Of a DNA stretch of 64,000 nucleotides, positions 9,852 through 18,679 are shown one piece after another. Source of the stretch: Asanoa ishikariensis (GTDB taxonomy: Bacteria; Actinomycetota; Actinomycetes; Mycobacteriales; Micromonosporaceae). The stretch is taken from contig NZ_FNQB01000001.1 of assembly GCF_900107455.1 (NCBI RefSeq), forward strand, positions 806,001 through 870,000. Direction: 5' to 3'. Each line of letters begins with the position of its first letter. The stretch's first letter is position 1. Below the pieces are notes generated by a model. It saw only the letters and a program-made list of their open reading frames with translations. It made no database searches and was not told the origin of the DNA. Position numbers and translations under genes: made by a program.

Positions 9852-11219
9852 GTGATCAGCGCTTTCGACCTCTTCACGGTCGGTATCGGACCGTCGAGCT
9901 CGCATACGGTCGGCCCGATGCGGGCCGCGCGCACGTTCGCCGCCGGGCTCGCCGCCGACGGCGTCCTCTCCTCCACCGCCCGGGTCCGGGCCGAGCTGTT
10001 CGGTTCGCTCGGCGCGACCGGGCACGGGCACGGCAGCGACCGGGCGGTGGTGCTCGGGCTGGCCGGCGAGACGCCCGAGGGTGTCGACACCGACGAGGTG
10101 CCCAAGCTGGTCGCCCGCACCGCGGAGAGCCGGCGGCTGACCCTGCTCGGCCAGCACGAGATCGACTTCGACCCGGCCGACGACGTGGTCCTGCACCGCC
10201 GCCGGTCGCTGCCCTACCACCCGAACGGCATGACCTTCGCGGCCTTCGACGCCGCCGGCGGCACGCTGCGGGAGCGCACCTACTACTCGGTCGGCGGCGG
10301 GTTCGTGGTCGACGAGGAAGCGGCGGGGGCCGACCGGATCAAGCCCGACACCACCGCGGTCCGCTATCCGTTCACGACCGGCGCTGAGCTGCTCACCCGG
10401 GCCGCGGAGGCCGGGGGTTCGATCTCCGACGTGATGCTCGCCAACGAGCTGTCGTGGCGCTCCGAGGCCGAGGTCCGCGCCGGTCTGCTGGACATCTGGC
10501 GGGTCATGCGGGAGTGCGTCGAGCGCGGCTGCGAGCGGGACGGGACGCTTCCCGGCGGGCTCAAGGTCCGCCGCCGGGCGGCCGAGCTCAAGCGCAAGCT
10601 GCGTTCGGAGATCGCCGGCGACCCGCTGCGCGTGATGGACTGGGTGACCCTGTTCGCCCTCGCCGTCAACGAGGAGAACGCGGCCGGCGGCCGGGTGGTG
10701 ACCGCGCCCACCAACGGCGCCGCCGGCATCATTCCGGCCGTCCTGCACTATTACACCCGGTTCGTGCCCGAGGCGACCGCCGACGGTGTGGTCCGCTTCC
10801 TGCTCACCGCCGCGGCGATCGGTGTGCTCTTCAAGGAGAACGCGTCGATCTCCGGTGCCGAGGTCGGCTGCCAGGGCGAGGTCGGCTCGGCCTGCTCGAT
10901 GGCGGCCGCCGGCCTGGCCGAAGCGCTGGGCGGCACGCCGGAGCAGGTGGAGAACGCCGCGGAGATCGGCATGGAGCACAACCTGGGTCTGACCTGCGAC
11001 CCGGTCGGTGGCCTGGTGCAGATTCCGTGCATCGAGCGCAACGCCGTGGCGAGCATCAAGGCGATCACCGCGGCCCGGCTCGCACTGCGTGGCGACGGGG
11101 TGCACCACGTCTCGCTGGACAAGGTCATCAAGACCATGCGGGAGACCGGCGCCGACATGAAGGTGAAGTACAAGGAGACCGCGCGGGGCGGGTTGGCCGT
11201 CAATGTCATCGAATGTTGA
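9852..11219 (+). CDS. sdaA: L-serine ammonia-lyase (single-chain)
   Basis: 455 aa from the GTG at 9852, which gives the family's usual opening [21 protein letters not shown]. It deaminates L-serine to pyruvate using an oxygen-sensitive [4Fe-4S] cluster. Candidate cluster cysteines lie in [14 protein letters not shown] and [18 protein letters not shown]. Alpha and beta domains are fused in one chain, as is usual in actinobacteria. An upstream in-frame extension to 9759 is rejected because it precedes the conserved start. It opposes the serine-forming serC metabolically. Confidence 0.93.
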   Translation: MISAFDLFTVGIGPSSSHTVGPMRAARTFAAGLAADGVLSSTARVRAELFGSLGATGHGHGSDRAVVLGLAGETPEGVDTDEVPKLVARTAESRRLTLLGQHEIDFDPADDVVLHRRRSLPYHPNGMTFAAFDAAGGTLRERTYYSVGGGFVVDEEAAGADRIKPDTTAVRYPFTTGAELLTRAAEAGGSISDVMLANELSWRSEAEVRAGLLDIWRVMRECVERGCERDGTLPGGLKVRRRAAELKRKLRSEIAGDPLRVMDWVTLFALAVNEENAAGGRVVTAPTNGAAGIIPAVLHYYTRFVPEATADGVVRFLLTAAAIGVLFKENASISGAEVGCQGEVGSACSMAAAGLAEALGGTPEQVENAAEIGMEHNLGLTCDPVGGLVQIPCIERNAVASIKAITAARLALRGDGVHHVSLDKVIKTMRETGADMKVKYKETARGGLAVNVIEC

Positions 11220-11408
11220 CCTTGGTTGCCACGGTGCCGCTGGGCTTATCGCGATGTTTAACCGACTGCTAACCTATGGCGCGTCAGCGGGCCGCGTCGG
11301 CGCACCCCAGCCGCCGCGACGCGAGCGCCGCCAGGGCAGCCCTCGCAAAGACCATGAGCTGACGCCGATGGGTTGCCCGTCGCAAGAGAAACGCAGGTGG
11401 AGGCGGCT

Positions 11409-12227
11409 GTGACATCGAGCGTTACCACGTTGTGGGAAAACCGCAACGCCCTTGGGCTGCTGGTCCGCCGAGACCTCTCGGTGAAATACCAACAGTCTAT
11501 TCTCGGTTACTTATGGTCACTGATCGAGCCGCTCGGCGTCGCCGCGATCTACTGGTTCGTCTTCGGTGTCCTCTACGGCACCGGTGCCGACCGGCACCTC
11601 GGCGACGCGAACAACTCGTACCCGCTGTTCCTGATCACCGGCATCTTCGCGTGGTCGTGGGCCAACGCGGCGATGGGCGAGGCGACCAGCGCGCTGACCG
11701 GCCAGGCCCGGCTGATCACGACCATGAAGGTCGCACGCCAGGTCTTCCCGATCGGCCGGGTGCTCGGCCGGTTCGCCGAGTTCGTCGCAGGCATCCCGAT
11801 CCTGATCATCCTGGCGATCGTCTTCGGTGAGCTGCACTTCGACTGGCAGTTGCTCGCGCTGCCGCTCGCGATCTTGCTGCAGACCGTCTTCCTGACCGGG
11901 CTCGCGCTGCTGCTCTCCTCGCTCAACGTGCTGCTCCGCGACGTCGAGAAGCTGATGCGGCTCGGCCTGCGGTTCCTCTTCTATGCGACGCCGATCATCT
12001 ACCCGCTCGCGCTGGTGCAGAACGCGGACATGCCGGGCTGGGTCAAGACGGTGTACGAGCTGAACCCGCTGGTCGGCATCATGCAGCTCTACCACGCCAT
12101 CTGGTACCCCGAGATGTTCCCGAGTGCCCAGTTGCTCGGCGTCACCGTTGGCATCAGCCTCGTCCTGCTGGTCGGCGGCTGGTGGGTGTTCCGCCGCCTC
12201 GAACCCGCCGTCCTCAAGGAGCTGTAG
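11409..12227 (+). CDS. ABC transporter permease for polysaccharide/teichoic acid export (TagG/Wzm type)
   Basis: 272 aa. Six membrane segments of the ABC-2 type with the opening LLVRRDLSVKYQQSILGYLWSLIEP, the signature of O-antigen/teichoic-acid permeases. It partners the adjacent ATPase to flip undecaprenyl-linked polymer. The GTG at 11409 is chosen because GGAGG lies 5 nt upstream; GTG 11397 and TTG 11373 are in-frame alternatives. It is first in the glycopolymer locus, after a 189-bp gap that holds no other recognisable gene. Confidence 0.88.
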   Translation: MTSSVTTLWENRNALGLLVRRDLSVKYQQSILGYLWSLIEPLGVAAIYWFVFGVLYGTGADRHLGDANNSYPLFLITGIFAWSWANAAMGEATSALTGQARLITTMKVARQVFPIGRVLGRFAEFVAGIPILIILAIVFGELHFDWQLLALPLAILLQTVFLTGLALLLSSLNVLLRDVEKLMRLGLRFLFYATPIIYPLALVQNADMPGWVKTVYELNPLVGIMQLYHAIWYPEMFPSAQLLGVTVGISLVLLVGGWWVFRRLEPAVLKEL

Positions 12228-12973
12228 TGGCCACCCCGATCATTGAGGCCGAAGGGCTCGGCGTCCGGTTCGTTCGCAACCGTCGCAGGCAGATGCGCAT
12301 CCGCGAGATGTTCATCCACCGCAGCAACCGGTCGCCGAACCCGGGCGAGTTCTGGCCGCTGCGCGACGTCAACTTCAGCGTCAACGCGGGCGACGCGCTC
12401 GGCGTCATCGGCCGCAACGGCACGGGCAAGAGCACGCTGCTGCGGTTGATCGCCGGTGTGCTGATCCCCGACGAGGGCAAGATCACCGTGCGCGGCCGGG
12501 TCGCCCCGCTGCTCGAGCTCTCCGCCGGCTTCTCCAACGACCTCACCGGCCGGGAGAACGTGCACCTGGTCGGCTCGCTGCACGGGCTCTCCAGCAACTT
12601 CCTCAAGAAGAACTTCGACGAGATCGTCGACTTCGCCGGCGACCAGGTGAGCTCGGCGATCGACACCCCGGTCCGGCACTACTCGTCCGGCATGAAGGTG
12701 CGGCTCGGCTTCTCCGTGATCGCCCGGTTGTCGCACCCGATCCTGCTGGTCGACGAGGTCATGGCGGTCGGCGACGCGGAGTTCCGCAAGAAGTGCTACA
12801 CCACCATCGAGCGGCTGCTCGCCGAGGGCCGGTCGCTGGTGCTGGTGTCGCACAACGAGGCCGACCTGACCCGGTTCTGCAACCGCGGGCTCTACTTCGA
12901 GCAGGGCAAGCTGGTCACCGACGGCACGGTCCAGGACGCTCTCGACGCCTACAACTCCGTGGTTCGTTCGTGA
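12227..12973 (+). CDS. ABC transporter ATP-binding protein for polysaccharide/teichoic acid export (TagH/Wzt type)
   Basis: 248 aa. Walker A is GRNGTGKST, the signature is YSSGMKVRLGFS, and Walker B is ILLVDEVMAVGD. The EVMAVGDAEFRKKC segment is typical of Wzt/TagH proteins. The GTG start shares one base with the permease stop, with AAGGA upstream. It lacks the long C-terminal polymer-binding domain of some Wzt proteins, ending soon after the ATPase core. It forms a transporter with the preceding permease. Confidence 0.9.
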   Translation: MATPIIEAEGLGVRFVRNRRRQMRIREMFIHRSNRSPNPGEFWPLRDVNFSVNAGDALGVIGRNGTGKSTLLRLIAGVLIPDEGKITVRGRVAPLLELSAGFSNDLTGRENVHLVGSLHGLSSNFLKKNFDEIVDFAGDQVSSAIDTPVRHYSSGMKVRLGFSVIARLSHPILLVDEVMAVGDAEFRKKCYTTIERLLAEGRSLVLVSHNEADLTRFCNRGLYFEQGKLVTDGTVQDALDAYNSVVRS

Positions 12974-14757
12974 CGGTAGCCGTCCTGTTGCCGGGCTCCG
13001 ACCCGGCGCTGATGGATCGGCTCGCCGCCCAACTCCACGCCGCCGGCGCCCGCGAGGTCCGGGACACTCTCCCGGCCGACCTCGCGGAGCCGGTGTTGAT
13101 CTGCTCGGGTGACCTGGTCGCCCACGACGCCGTGATCCGGCACCTGGCCACCGCGCCGGGTGCCGGCAGCGTCGCTCTCGTGCTGCCCGACGGCCCGGGC
13201 GACCCGGTCCGCGAGGAGCGCGGCCAACTCGTGCCGGGCGAGCCGACCGGGGTCTCCGGCGGGCTGGTCCGGGTCGGCGTGGCCGACCTGCCGGCGCTGT
13301 CCGGTGGCGTCGTCGTCGCGGACCTGCTGGCGGCGGGCGCCACCGTCACCGCGCAGCGCGTCCGGCTGCTGGTGGCCCGCCGGGTCAGCGACCCCGCGGA
13401 GATCCCCGCCGCGCTGGCCGCCGTGGCCGAGGTCGACTCCGACCGGGCCGAGCTGCGGCTCGCGGTCAAGGAGCAGGACGACTTCTTCACCACCTACTTC
13501 GTGAGCCCCTGGTCGCCGCACGTGACCAGGCTGGCGGCCCGGCTGCGGCTGAGCCCGAGCCAGGTCACCGCGGTGTCGATCGTGGTCGTCGCGGCCGCCG
13601 CGGCGCTGTTCGCCTATGGCGGCGGCCACCTTGCCTGGGTGCTCGGCGGCATCCTGCTCTACCTGGGCTTCGTCCTGGACTGCGTCGACGGCCAGCTCGC
13701 CCGCTACACCCGCAACTTCAGCGTGTTCGGCGGGTGGCTGGACACGATCGCCGACCGGGGCAAGGAATACCTGGTCTACGCCGGTCTCGCGGTGGGAGCC
13801 GAGGCGGCCGGCCTGGCCGGTGCCTGGCCGTTGGCGATCGCCGCGATCGGCCTGCAGACCGTCCGGCACATGACCGACACCTGGTACGGCACCCTGCACG
13901 ACGTCGCGGCCCGCTCGGCGAGCGCGACCCCGGCCGCCGGTGGCGGAGTCGCCGGGCGGCTCGGTGCCGTCTCGGCCCGGGTGCGCGCCGACAGCGGCTC
14001 GGTCGCCTACTGGCTCAAGCGCACCGCGGCGTTCCCGATCGGTGAGCGGTGGGCGGCGATGGCGCTGCTGGCGGCGCTCTTCGGGCCGCGGATCGCGCTG
14101 ATCGGCGTGCTGGCCGGCATCGTGGTCGCGTTCGCCTACACGCTCGGGCTGCGTACGCTGCGGGCCCGTGGCATGCGGGTCTCGGCTTTCACCGGCGTCC
14201 CGGCCGCCGAACAACGCGACGACGGCCCGCTCGCCCGCCTGCTCGGCCGCTCCGGCCTCGGCGGCCCGCTTGCCGGTGCCGTCGCCGCCATGTTCGGCGC
14301 GCTGTTTCTGGCCGTCGCGTACAACAGCACCGGTTCGCGCACCCTGACCCTCAGCGCCGGGATCGCCGTCGTCCTGGTCGCGGGGCTGACGTCCGGCGCG
14401 GCCCACGTCCGCCCGCTGGACTTCCTCGTGCCGGCCGCCCTCCGGGCCGCCGAGTACCTCTTCGTGATCGCGATCGGCGTGTCCTACGACGTGCCCGCCT
14501 GGGGCACTTTCCTGCTGTTGTTCGCACTCGCGCTCTGGCACTACGACCTGACCGCCCGGCTGGAGAAGCGGGAGGCCGGTGGCTGGCTGCAGAGGTGGGG
14601 TCTGGGCTGGGACGGCAGGATCCTCGTGCTGGCCCTCGGCTGTGGTTTCGGGCAGGCGACCGCGACGACGGTTACGATCGCTTCTTACCTCCTGTTTACC
14701 TTCTTGTTGGGCAGTGTGATCTGGTGGCGGAATCGGGCGGCGGCCGCAGCCCTTTGA
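12970..14757 (+). CDS. Two-domain CDP-alcohol phosphatidyltransferase family protein
   Basis: 595 aa, GTG overlapping the previous stop (GTGA). Residues 1-175 are a soluble alpha/beta domain that vaguely resembles a nucleotidyltransferase. A membrane CDP-alcohol phosphotransferase domain follows, with the full signature at about residues 237-260: DCVDGQLAR, eight residues, then GGWLDTIAD. The C-terminal 230 residues add more membrane helices, probably DUF5941. It should transfer a phospho-alcohol from a CDP-linked donor, plausibly to a lipid carrier or glycopolymer. Position between the exporter and TagF-like genes supports a polymer-linkage role; substrates are unknown. Confidence 0.85.
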   Translation: MTVAVLLPGSDPALMDRLAAQLHAAGAREVRDTLPADLAEPVLICSGDLVAHDAVIRHLATAPGAGSVALVLPDGPGDPVREERGQLVPGEPTGVSGGLVRVGVADLPALSGGVVVADLLAAGATVTAQRVRLLVARRVSDPAEIPAALAAVAEVDSDRAELRLAVKEQDDFFTTYFVSPWSPHVTRLAARLRLSPSQVTAVSIVVVAAAAALFAYGGGHLAWVLGGILLYLGFVLDCVDGQLARYTRNFSVFGGWLDTIADRGKEYLVYAGLAVGAEAAGLAGAWPLAIAAIGLQTVRHMTDTWYGTLHDVAARSASATPAAGGGVAGRLGAVSARVRADSGSVAYWLKRTAAFPIGERWAAMALLAALFGPRIALIGVLAGIVVAFAYTLGLRTLRARGMRVSAFTGVPAAEQRDDGPLARLLGRSGLGGPLAGAVAAMFGALFLAVAYNSTGSRTLTLSAGIAVVLVAGLTSGAAHVRPLDFLVPAALRAAEYLFVIAIGVSYDVPAWGTFLLLFALALWHYDLTARLEKREAGGWLQRWGLGWDGRILVLALGCGFGQATATTVTIASYLLFTFLLGSVIWWRNRAAAAAL

Positions 14758-16916
14758 TCAGCTTCATCGTTCCGGTCTTCAACGTCCGGCCCTACCTGCG
14801 GCAATGCCTCGACTCGATACTCGCGGACGAGTCTGTCCCGATCGAGCTCATCGCGATCGACGACCGGTCGACGGACGGCAGCGCCGACATCCTGGCCGAG
14901 TACGCGGCCCGCGACCCGCGGGTCGTCCTGTTGACCATGGAGCGCAACAGCGGCCAGGGTCCGGCCCGCAACCACGGTCTGGCGGCGGCGACCGGTGACT
15001 ACGTCTGGTTCGTCGACAGCGACGACTGGCTGGCCGACGGCATCGTGGCCGCGGTGGCCGCCCGGATCGCGCACCTCGACCCCGACGTCGTGGTGATCGA
15101 CCACATCCGGGCGCACTGGGACGGCGCGGTCGACCGCTCGGTCAACCGGTTCGCCGAGGCGCCGGAGGTCTTCGCGTTGCGCGAGTGGCCGCAGGCGATC
15201 GAGATCCTGCACACCCCATGGAACAAGATCATCAGGCGCTCGGTGCTGCTGGCCACCGGATTCGAGTTCAAGACTGGTTGGTACGAGGACGTCCCGTTCA
15301 CCTATCGGGTCCTGCTCGCCGCCGACAAGATCACGTTGCTCGACCGGATCGGGGTCAACTACCGGCAGCGGCGGATCGGCGCGGCCACCCGGACGGTCGG
15401 TGAAGGGCACTTCGCGATCTTCCCCAACTGGTCCGAGGTCTTCGACACCTTCGACGACAGCCGCCCCGGTGCGGAAAAGCTGCGCGCGCTGCTGTTCCGC
15501 CGGATGATCTGGCACTTCCTGGTGGTCCGGGGCAACGACGACCGGCTGCCCGACGAGCTGCGCGGCCGGTTCTTCGACGAGATGACCGCGTACTACCACC
15601 GCTACCTTCCCGCCGGCGGCTACCCGGTGCCGGGCGGCATGGACGGCGTCAAGCACCGGCTGGTGGCCGGCGGCCGGCAGCGCACGTTCCAGGCCCTGCG
15701 GTTCGGCTTCCGCCGGGCGCAGGAGGCCAAGGCGACCGGCGAGGTCGCGGCGCGGGCGGGCCGGCGCGGCAAGCGCGCGGCCCGGCTCGGTCGTGCGGCC
15801 GCTCTGCGGGCCTACTACCACGCCGAACTGCGTCGCCCGATGGATCCGCACCTGGCCCTGTTCGCGGCCTACTGGTACCGCGGCCACGCCTGCAACCCGG
15901 CCGCGATCTACGAGAAGGCCAAGGAGCTCGCACCAGGCGTACGCGGTGTCTGGGTGGTTCGGCGCGACAAGGTCGGCACCCTGCCGCCGGGCGTGCCGTA
16001 CGTGATCGCCGGCACCAGGGCGTACTTCCAGGCGCTGGCCCGGGCGACGTACCTGGTCAACAACGTCAACTGGCCGAACTACGTGGTCAAGCGCGAGGGC
16101 AGCACGCACGTGATGACCCACCACGGCACCCCGCTCAAGGTGATGGGGCTCGACCAGCGCGACTATCCGGGAGGCGTGCAGGACGCCGACTTCGCCGGCC
16201 AGATGCGCCGGGCCGACCGGTGGGACTACAGCATCACCGCCAACGCGTTCACCACGCAGATGTGGGAGCGCGCGTACCCGTGCCGCTACCGCACGCTGGA
16301 GACCGGCTACCCGCGCAACGACCGCCTCGCGCTGGCCACGCCCGAAGAGGTCGCCCAGGTCCGGGCGTCGCTGGGCATCGAGCCGGGCCAGCGTGTCGTG
16401 CTCTACGCCGCCACGCACCGCGAGCACCTGCCCGGCTACCACCCGCCGTTCGACCCCGAGCGGGTCCGCGCGGCGGCCGGCCCGGACGCGGTGCTGCTGA
16501 TGCGCAGCCACTACTTCCACGACCGGCGAGGCGCCGCGCCGGATCCGGTCGACCTGCCCGGGGTGCGCGACGTCTCGGGCCACCCGTCGGTGGAGGACCT
16601 CTACCTGGCCGCCGACGTGCTGGTCACCGACTATTCGTCGGTGATGTTCGACTACGCCGTGCTGGACCGGCCGATCGTCATCTACGCGCCGGACTGGGAG
16701 GCGTACCGGATGATCCGGGGCGTCTACTTCGACGTCGTGGCCGAGCCGCCGGGTGCCGTCGCTCAGACCCTCGACGACCTCTGCGACGTGCTGAGCACGG
16801 GCGCGTTCGAGAACGACGCGGCGACGAAGGCCCGGGCGGAGTTCCGCCGCAGGTTTGCCACGCTCGACGACGGCCACGCCGCGCAGCGGGTGGTCGAGAC
16901 CGTATTTCGAGGCTGA
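14724..16916 (+). CDS. GT2 glycosyltransferase fused to TagF-like glycerophosphotransferase
   Basis: 730 aa. Residues about 10-240 are a GT-A glycosyltransferase (ISFIVPVFNVRPYL, then WFVDSDDW with its DxD-like site). The C-terminal half is a CDP-glycerol:poly(glycerophosphate) transferase (VMTHHGTPLKVMG, LVTDYSSVMFDYA, DRPIVIYAPD). One chain may therefore both glycosylate and extend a polyol-phosphate polymer. GTG 14724 overlaps the previous gene; TTG 14754, forming TTGA with that stop and giving the start ISFIVPV, is an equally good alternative. Confidence 0.87.
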   Translation: MAESGGGRSPLISFIVPVFNVRPYLRQCLDSILADESVPIELIAIDDRSTDGSADILAEYAARDPRVVLLTMERNSGQGPARNHGLAAATGDYVWFVDSDDWLADGIVAAVAARIAHLDPDVVVIDHIRAHWDGAVDRSVNRFAEAPEVFALREWPQAIEILHTPWNKIIRRSVLLATGFEFKTGWYEDVPFTYRVLLAADKITLLDRIGVNYRQRRIGAATRTVGEGHFAIFPNWSEVFDTFDDSRPGAEKLRALLFRRMIWHFLVVRGNDDRLPDELRGRFFDEMTAYYHRYLPAGGYPVPGGMDGVKHRLVAGGRQRTFQALRFGFRRAQEAKATGEVAARAGRRGKRAARLGRAAALRAYYHAELRRPMDPHLALFAAYWYRGHACNPAAIYEKAKELAPGVRGVWVVRRDKVGTLPPGVPYVIAGTRAYFQALARATYLVNNVNWPNYVVKREGSTHVMTHHGTPLKVMGLDQRDYPGGVQDADFAGQMRRADRWDYSITANAFTTQMWERAYPCRYRTLETGYPRNDRLALATPEEVAQVRASLGIEPGQRVVLYAATHREHLPGYHPPFDPERVRAAAGPDAVLLMRSHYFHDRRGAAPDPVDLPGVRDVSGHPSVEDLYLAADVLVTDYSSVMFDYAVLDRPIVIYAPDWEAYRMIRGVYFDVVAEPPGAVAQTLDDLCDVLSTGAFENDAATKARAEFRRRFATLDDGHAAQRVVETVFRG

Positions 16917-16918
16917 TC

Positions 16919-18637
16919 ATGCTGAGTGTCGTCGTCCCAGTGCACAACGTGGCTCGCTACCTGGACATTTGTCTTGAATCGCTCGCCGCGCAGACTCATC
17001 GCGACATCGAGGTCGTGCTGGTCGACGACGGCTCCACCGACGGCAGCGGCGACATCGCGGCCGGCTGGGCGGCGAAGGACTCCCGCTTTCGGGTGGTGCA
17101 CCAGGCCAACGCCGGGCTCGGCGCCGCCCGCAACGCCGGTGCGGCGCTGGCCACGGGTGCCTATCTCGCCTTCGTCGACGCTGACGACGTGCTGCCGCCG
17201 TACGCCTTCGAGGTGCTGGTCAACGCGCTTGAGCAGACCGGCTCCGACTTCGCCAGCGGCAACGTCGCACTGCTGACGGACGGCAAGCTGACGCCCTCCC
17301 CGCTGCACCGCGGCACCCACCGGGAGACCCGGCTGGCCGTCGACCCGCGCGAGCACCGCTACCTCGTCTACGACCGGCTCGCCTGCAACAAGGTGTGGCG
17401 CCGCTCGTTCTGGGGCGAGACCCGGTTCCCGGAGGGCGTGCACTACGAGGACATCCCGGTGACCGTGCCGCTGTACGGCCGCGCCCGCAGCGTGGACGTG
17501 ATCGACCTGCCGGTCTACTACTGGCGGCAGCGGCCGGCCGGCGACCCGTCGATCAGCCAGCGGCTGGCCGAGCAACGCAACCTCGACGACCGGTTCGCGG
17601 CGGTCACCTTCGCGCTGTCCGCGTTGGACGGTCCATTCGCGACCTGGTACGCGGAGACCGCGCTGCAGAGCGATCTGCGCCTGGTGCTGGAAGTCCTGCC
17701 GGACGTCGACGACGCGTACCGGGCGAGGTTCGGCAAACTGGCCAACGCGTTCCTGACCGATGTGGACCCGGCCGTGCTGACCCGACTGCCGGGCCGCCTC
17801 GCCACGGCCTGGAAGCTGACCCAGGACGGCGACCTGGACGGGCTCGTCAGCCTGGTCTCGTCGGTGCGCGCTTCCGCCGCGCCTGGTGCGGGGATGGCCG
17901 CCTGGCGCGACCCGGCGACCCCGGCCGTGCGGGCGACGGCCGCGGACTGGGTCGACGGCCGGCTCCGGATCGAGTTGGCCGACGAACGCCTTCCCCTTGC
18001 GTTGCTCTGGCTGCGCGAGGGCGCGCCCGGCAACCGCGTGGTGGCGCTGCCGGCCGCCGGTGGGTCCGGCACGCTGCGCCCGTCCCGGCTGCGTGGCCGG
18101 CCGGGCTGGCAGCCAGGGGAGTGGACGGTCAACGTCGCACCCGCCCGGGACGCGGCGCGGGCACACGTGCGGGTCACCGAGCCGCTCCCGTTCGAGGCGC
18201 GCTGGGTGGACCAGGAAACGCTGGTGACGCCGTTGGTCCGCGGCGGCGTGCTGCGGGTCGTGGTCGAGCGTCCCGCAGTGGTCGCCGCCGAGGTGGGTTC
18301 AGACGACGAGGTGCTCCACATCGACGGCCGCGGTGAGCTCGCCCCGGGGACGCTTTTGCACCTCGAACGGGCTTTTGGGGTGCCGTCGTTGGCGTACCCG
18401 GCGGTGGTGTCCGGTCCGAAGTGGATGGCCCGGGTTCCGTTGACCGACCTGGTCGCGGCGATCGCCACCCCGGGTGTGCCGGACGAGCCGCCGGCGGTGT
18501 GGCGGGTCGCCCTCGGCGAACCGGGTGGCCCGACCGTGCCGTTGCCGGCCGGTCCCCGAGTGACGCCGGCCAAGGCCGGCCCCGTCGTGGTCGACATCGA
18601 CCCGCGCGGCATCCTCCGGGTCACCGAAGGGCGCTGA
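16919..18637 (+). CDS. GT2 glycosyltransferase with C-terminal beta-rich extension
   Basis: 572 aa. The N-terminal 220 residues are a GT-A domain (LSVVVPVHNVARYLD, VLVDDGSTDGSGDI, AFVDADDVLP). The remaining 300 or so residues have no recognised catalytic motif and read as beta-strand-rich repeats (for example VTEPLPFEARWVDQETLV). They may bind polymer. ATG 16919 lies two bases after the previous stop (TGATCATG), so translation is coupled. It is the last + strand gene of the exporter-led operon. Confidence 0.85.
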   Translation: MLSVVVPVHNVARYLDICLESLAAQTHRDIEVVLVDDGSTDGSGDIAAGWAAKDSRFRVVHQANAGLGAARNAGAALATGAYLAFVDADDVLPPYAFEVLVNALEQTGSDFASGNVALLTDGKLTPSPLHRGTHRETRLAVDPREHRYLVYDRLACNKVWRRSFWGETRFPEGVHYEDIPVTVPLYGRARSVDVIDLPVYYWRQRPAGDPSISQRLAEQRNLDDRFAAVTFALSALDGPFATWYAETALQSDLRLVLEVLPDVDDAYRARFGKLANAFLTDVDPAVLTRLPGRLATAWKLTQDGDLDGLVSLVSSVRASAAPGAGMAAWRDPATPAVRATAADWVDGRLRIELADERLPLALLWLREGAPGNRVVALPAAGGSGTLRPSRLRGRPGWQPGEWTVNVAPARDAARAHVRVTEPLPFEARWVDQETLVTPLVRGGVLRVVVERPAVVAAEVGSDDEVLHIDGRGELAPGTLLHLERAFGVPSLAYPAVVSGPKWMARVPLTDLVAAIATPGVPDEPPAVWRVALGEPGGPTVPLPAGPRVTPAKAGPVVVDIDPRGILRVTEGR

Positions 18638-18653
18638 GGGCGGGCTCCGGAGC

Positions 18654-18668
18654 GCCCCGCGGCGGGGC
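18654..18668. terminator. Candidate terminator between convergent glycosyltransferases
   Basis: GCCCCG and CGGGGC separated by CGG form a 6-bp stem in the 42-bp gap between stops at 18637 and 18680. There is no U-run, so intrinsic function is uncertain. Confidence 0.4.
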
Positions 18669-18679
18669 ACTCGGCCCAG

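Noticed and set aside
14685-16877. A 730-codon minus-strand frame opposite the GT2-TagF gene
   Set aside because: Mirror frame of a well-supported gene, with no motif.
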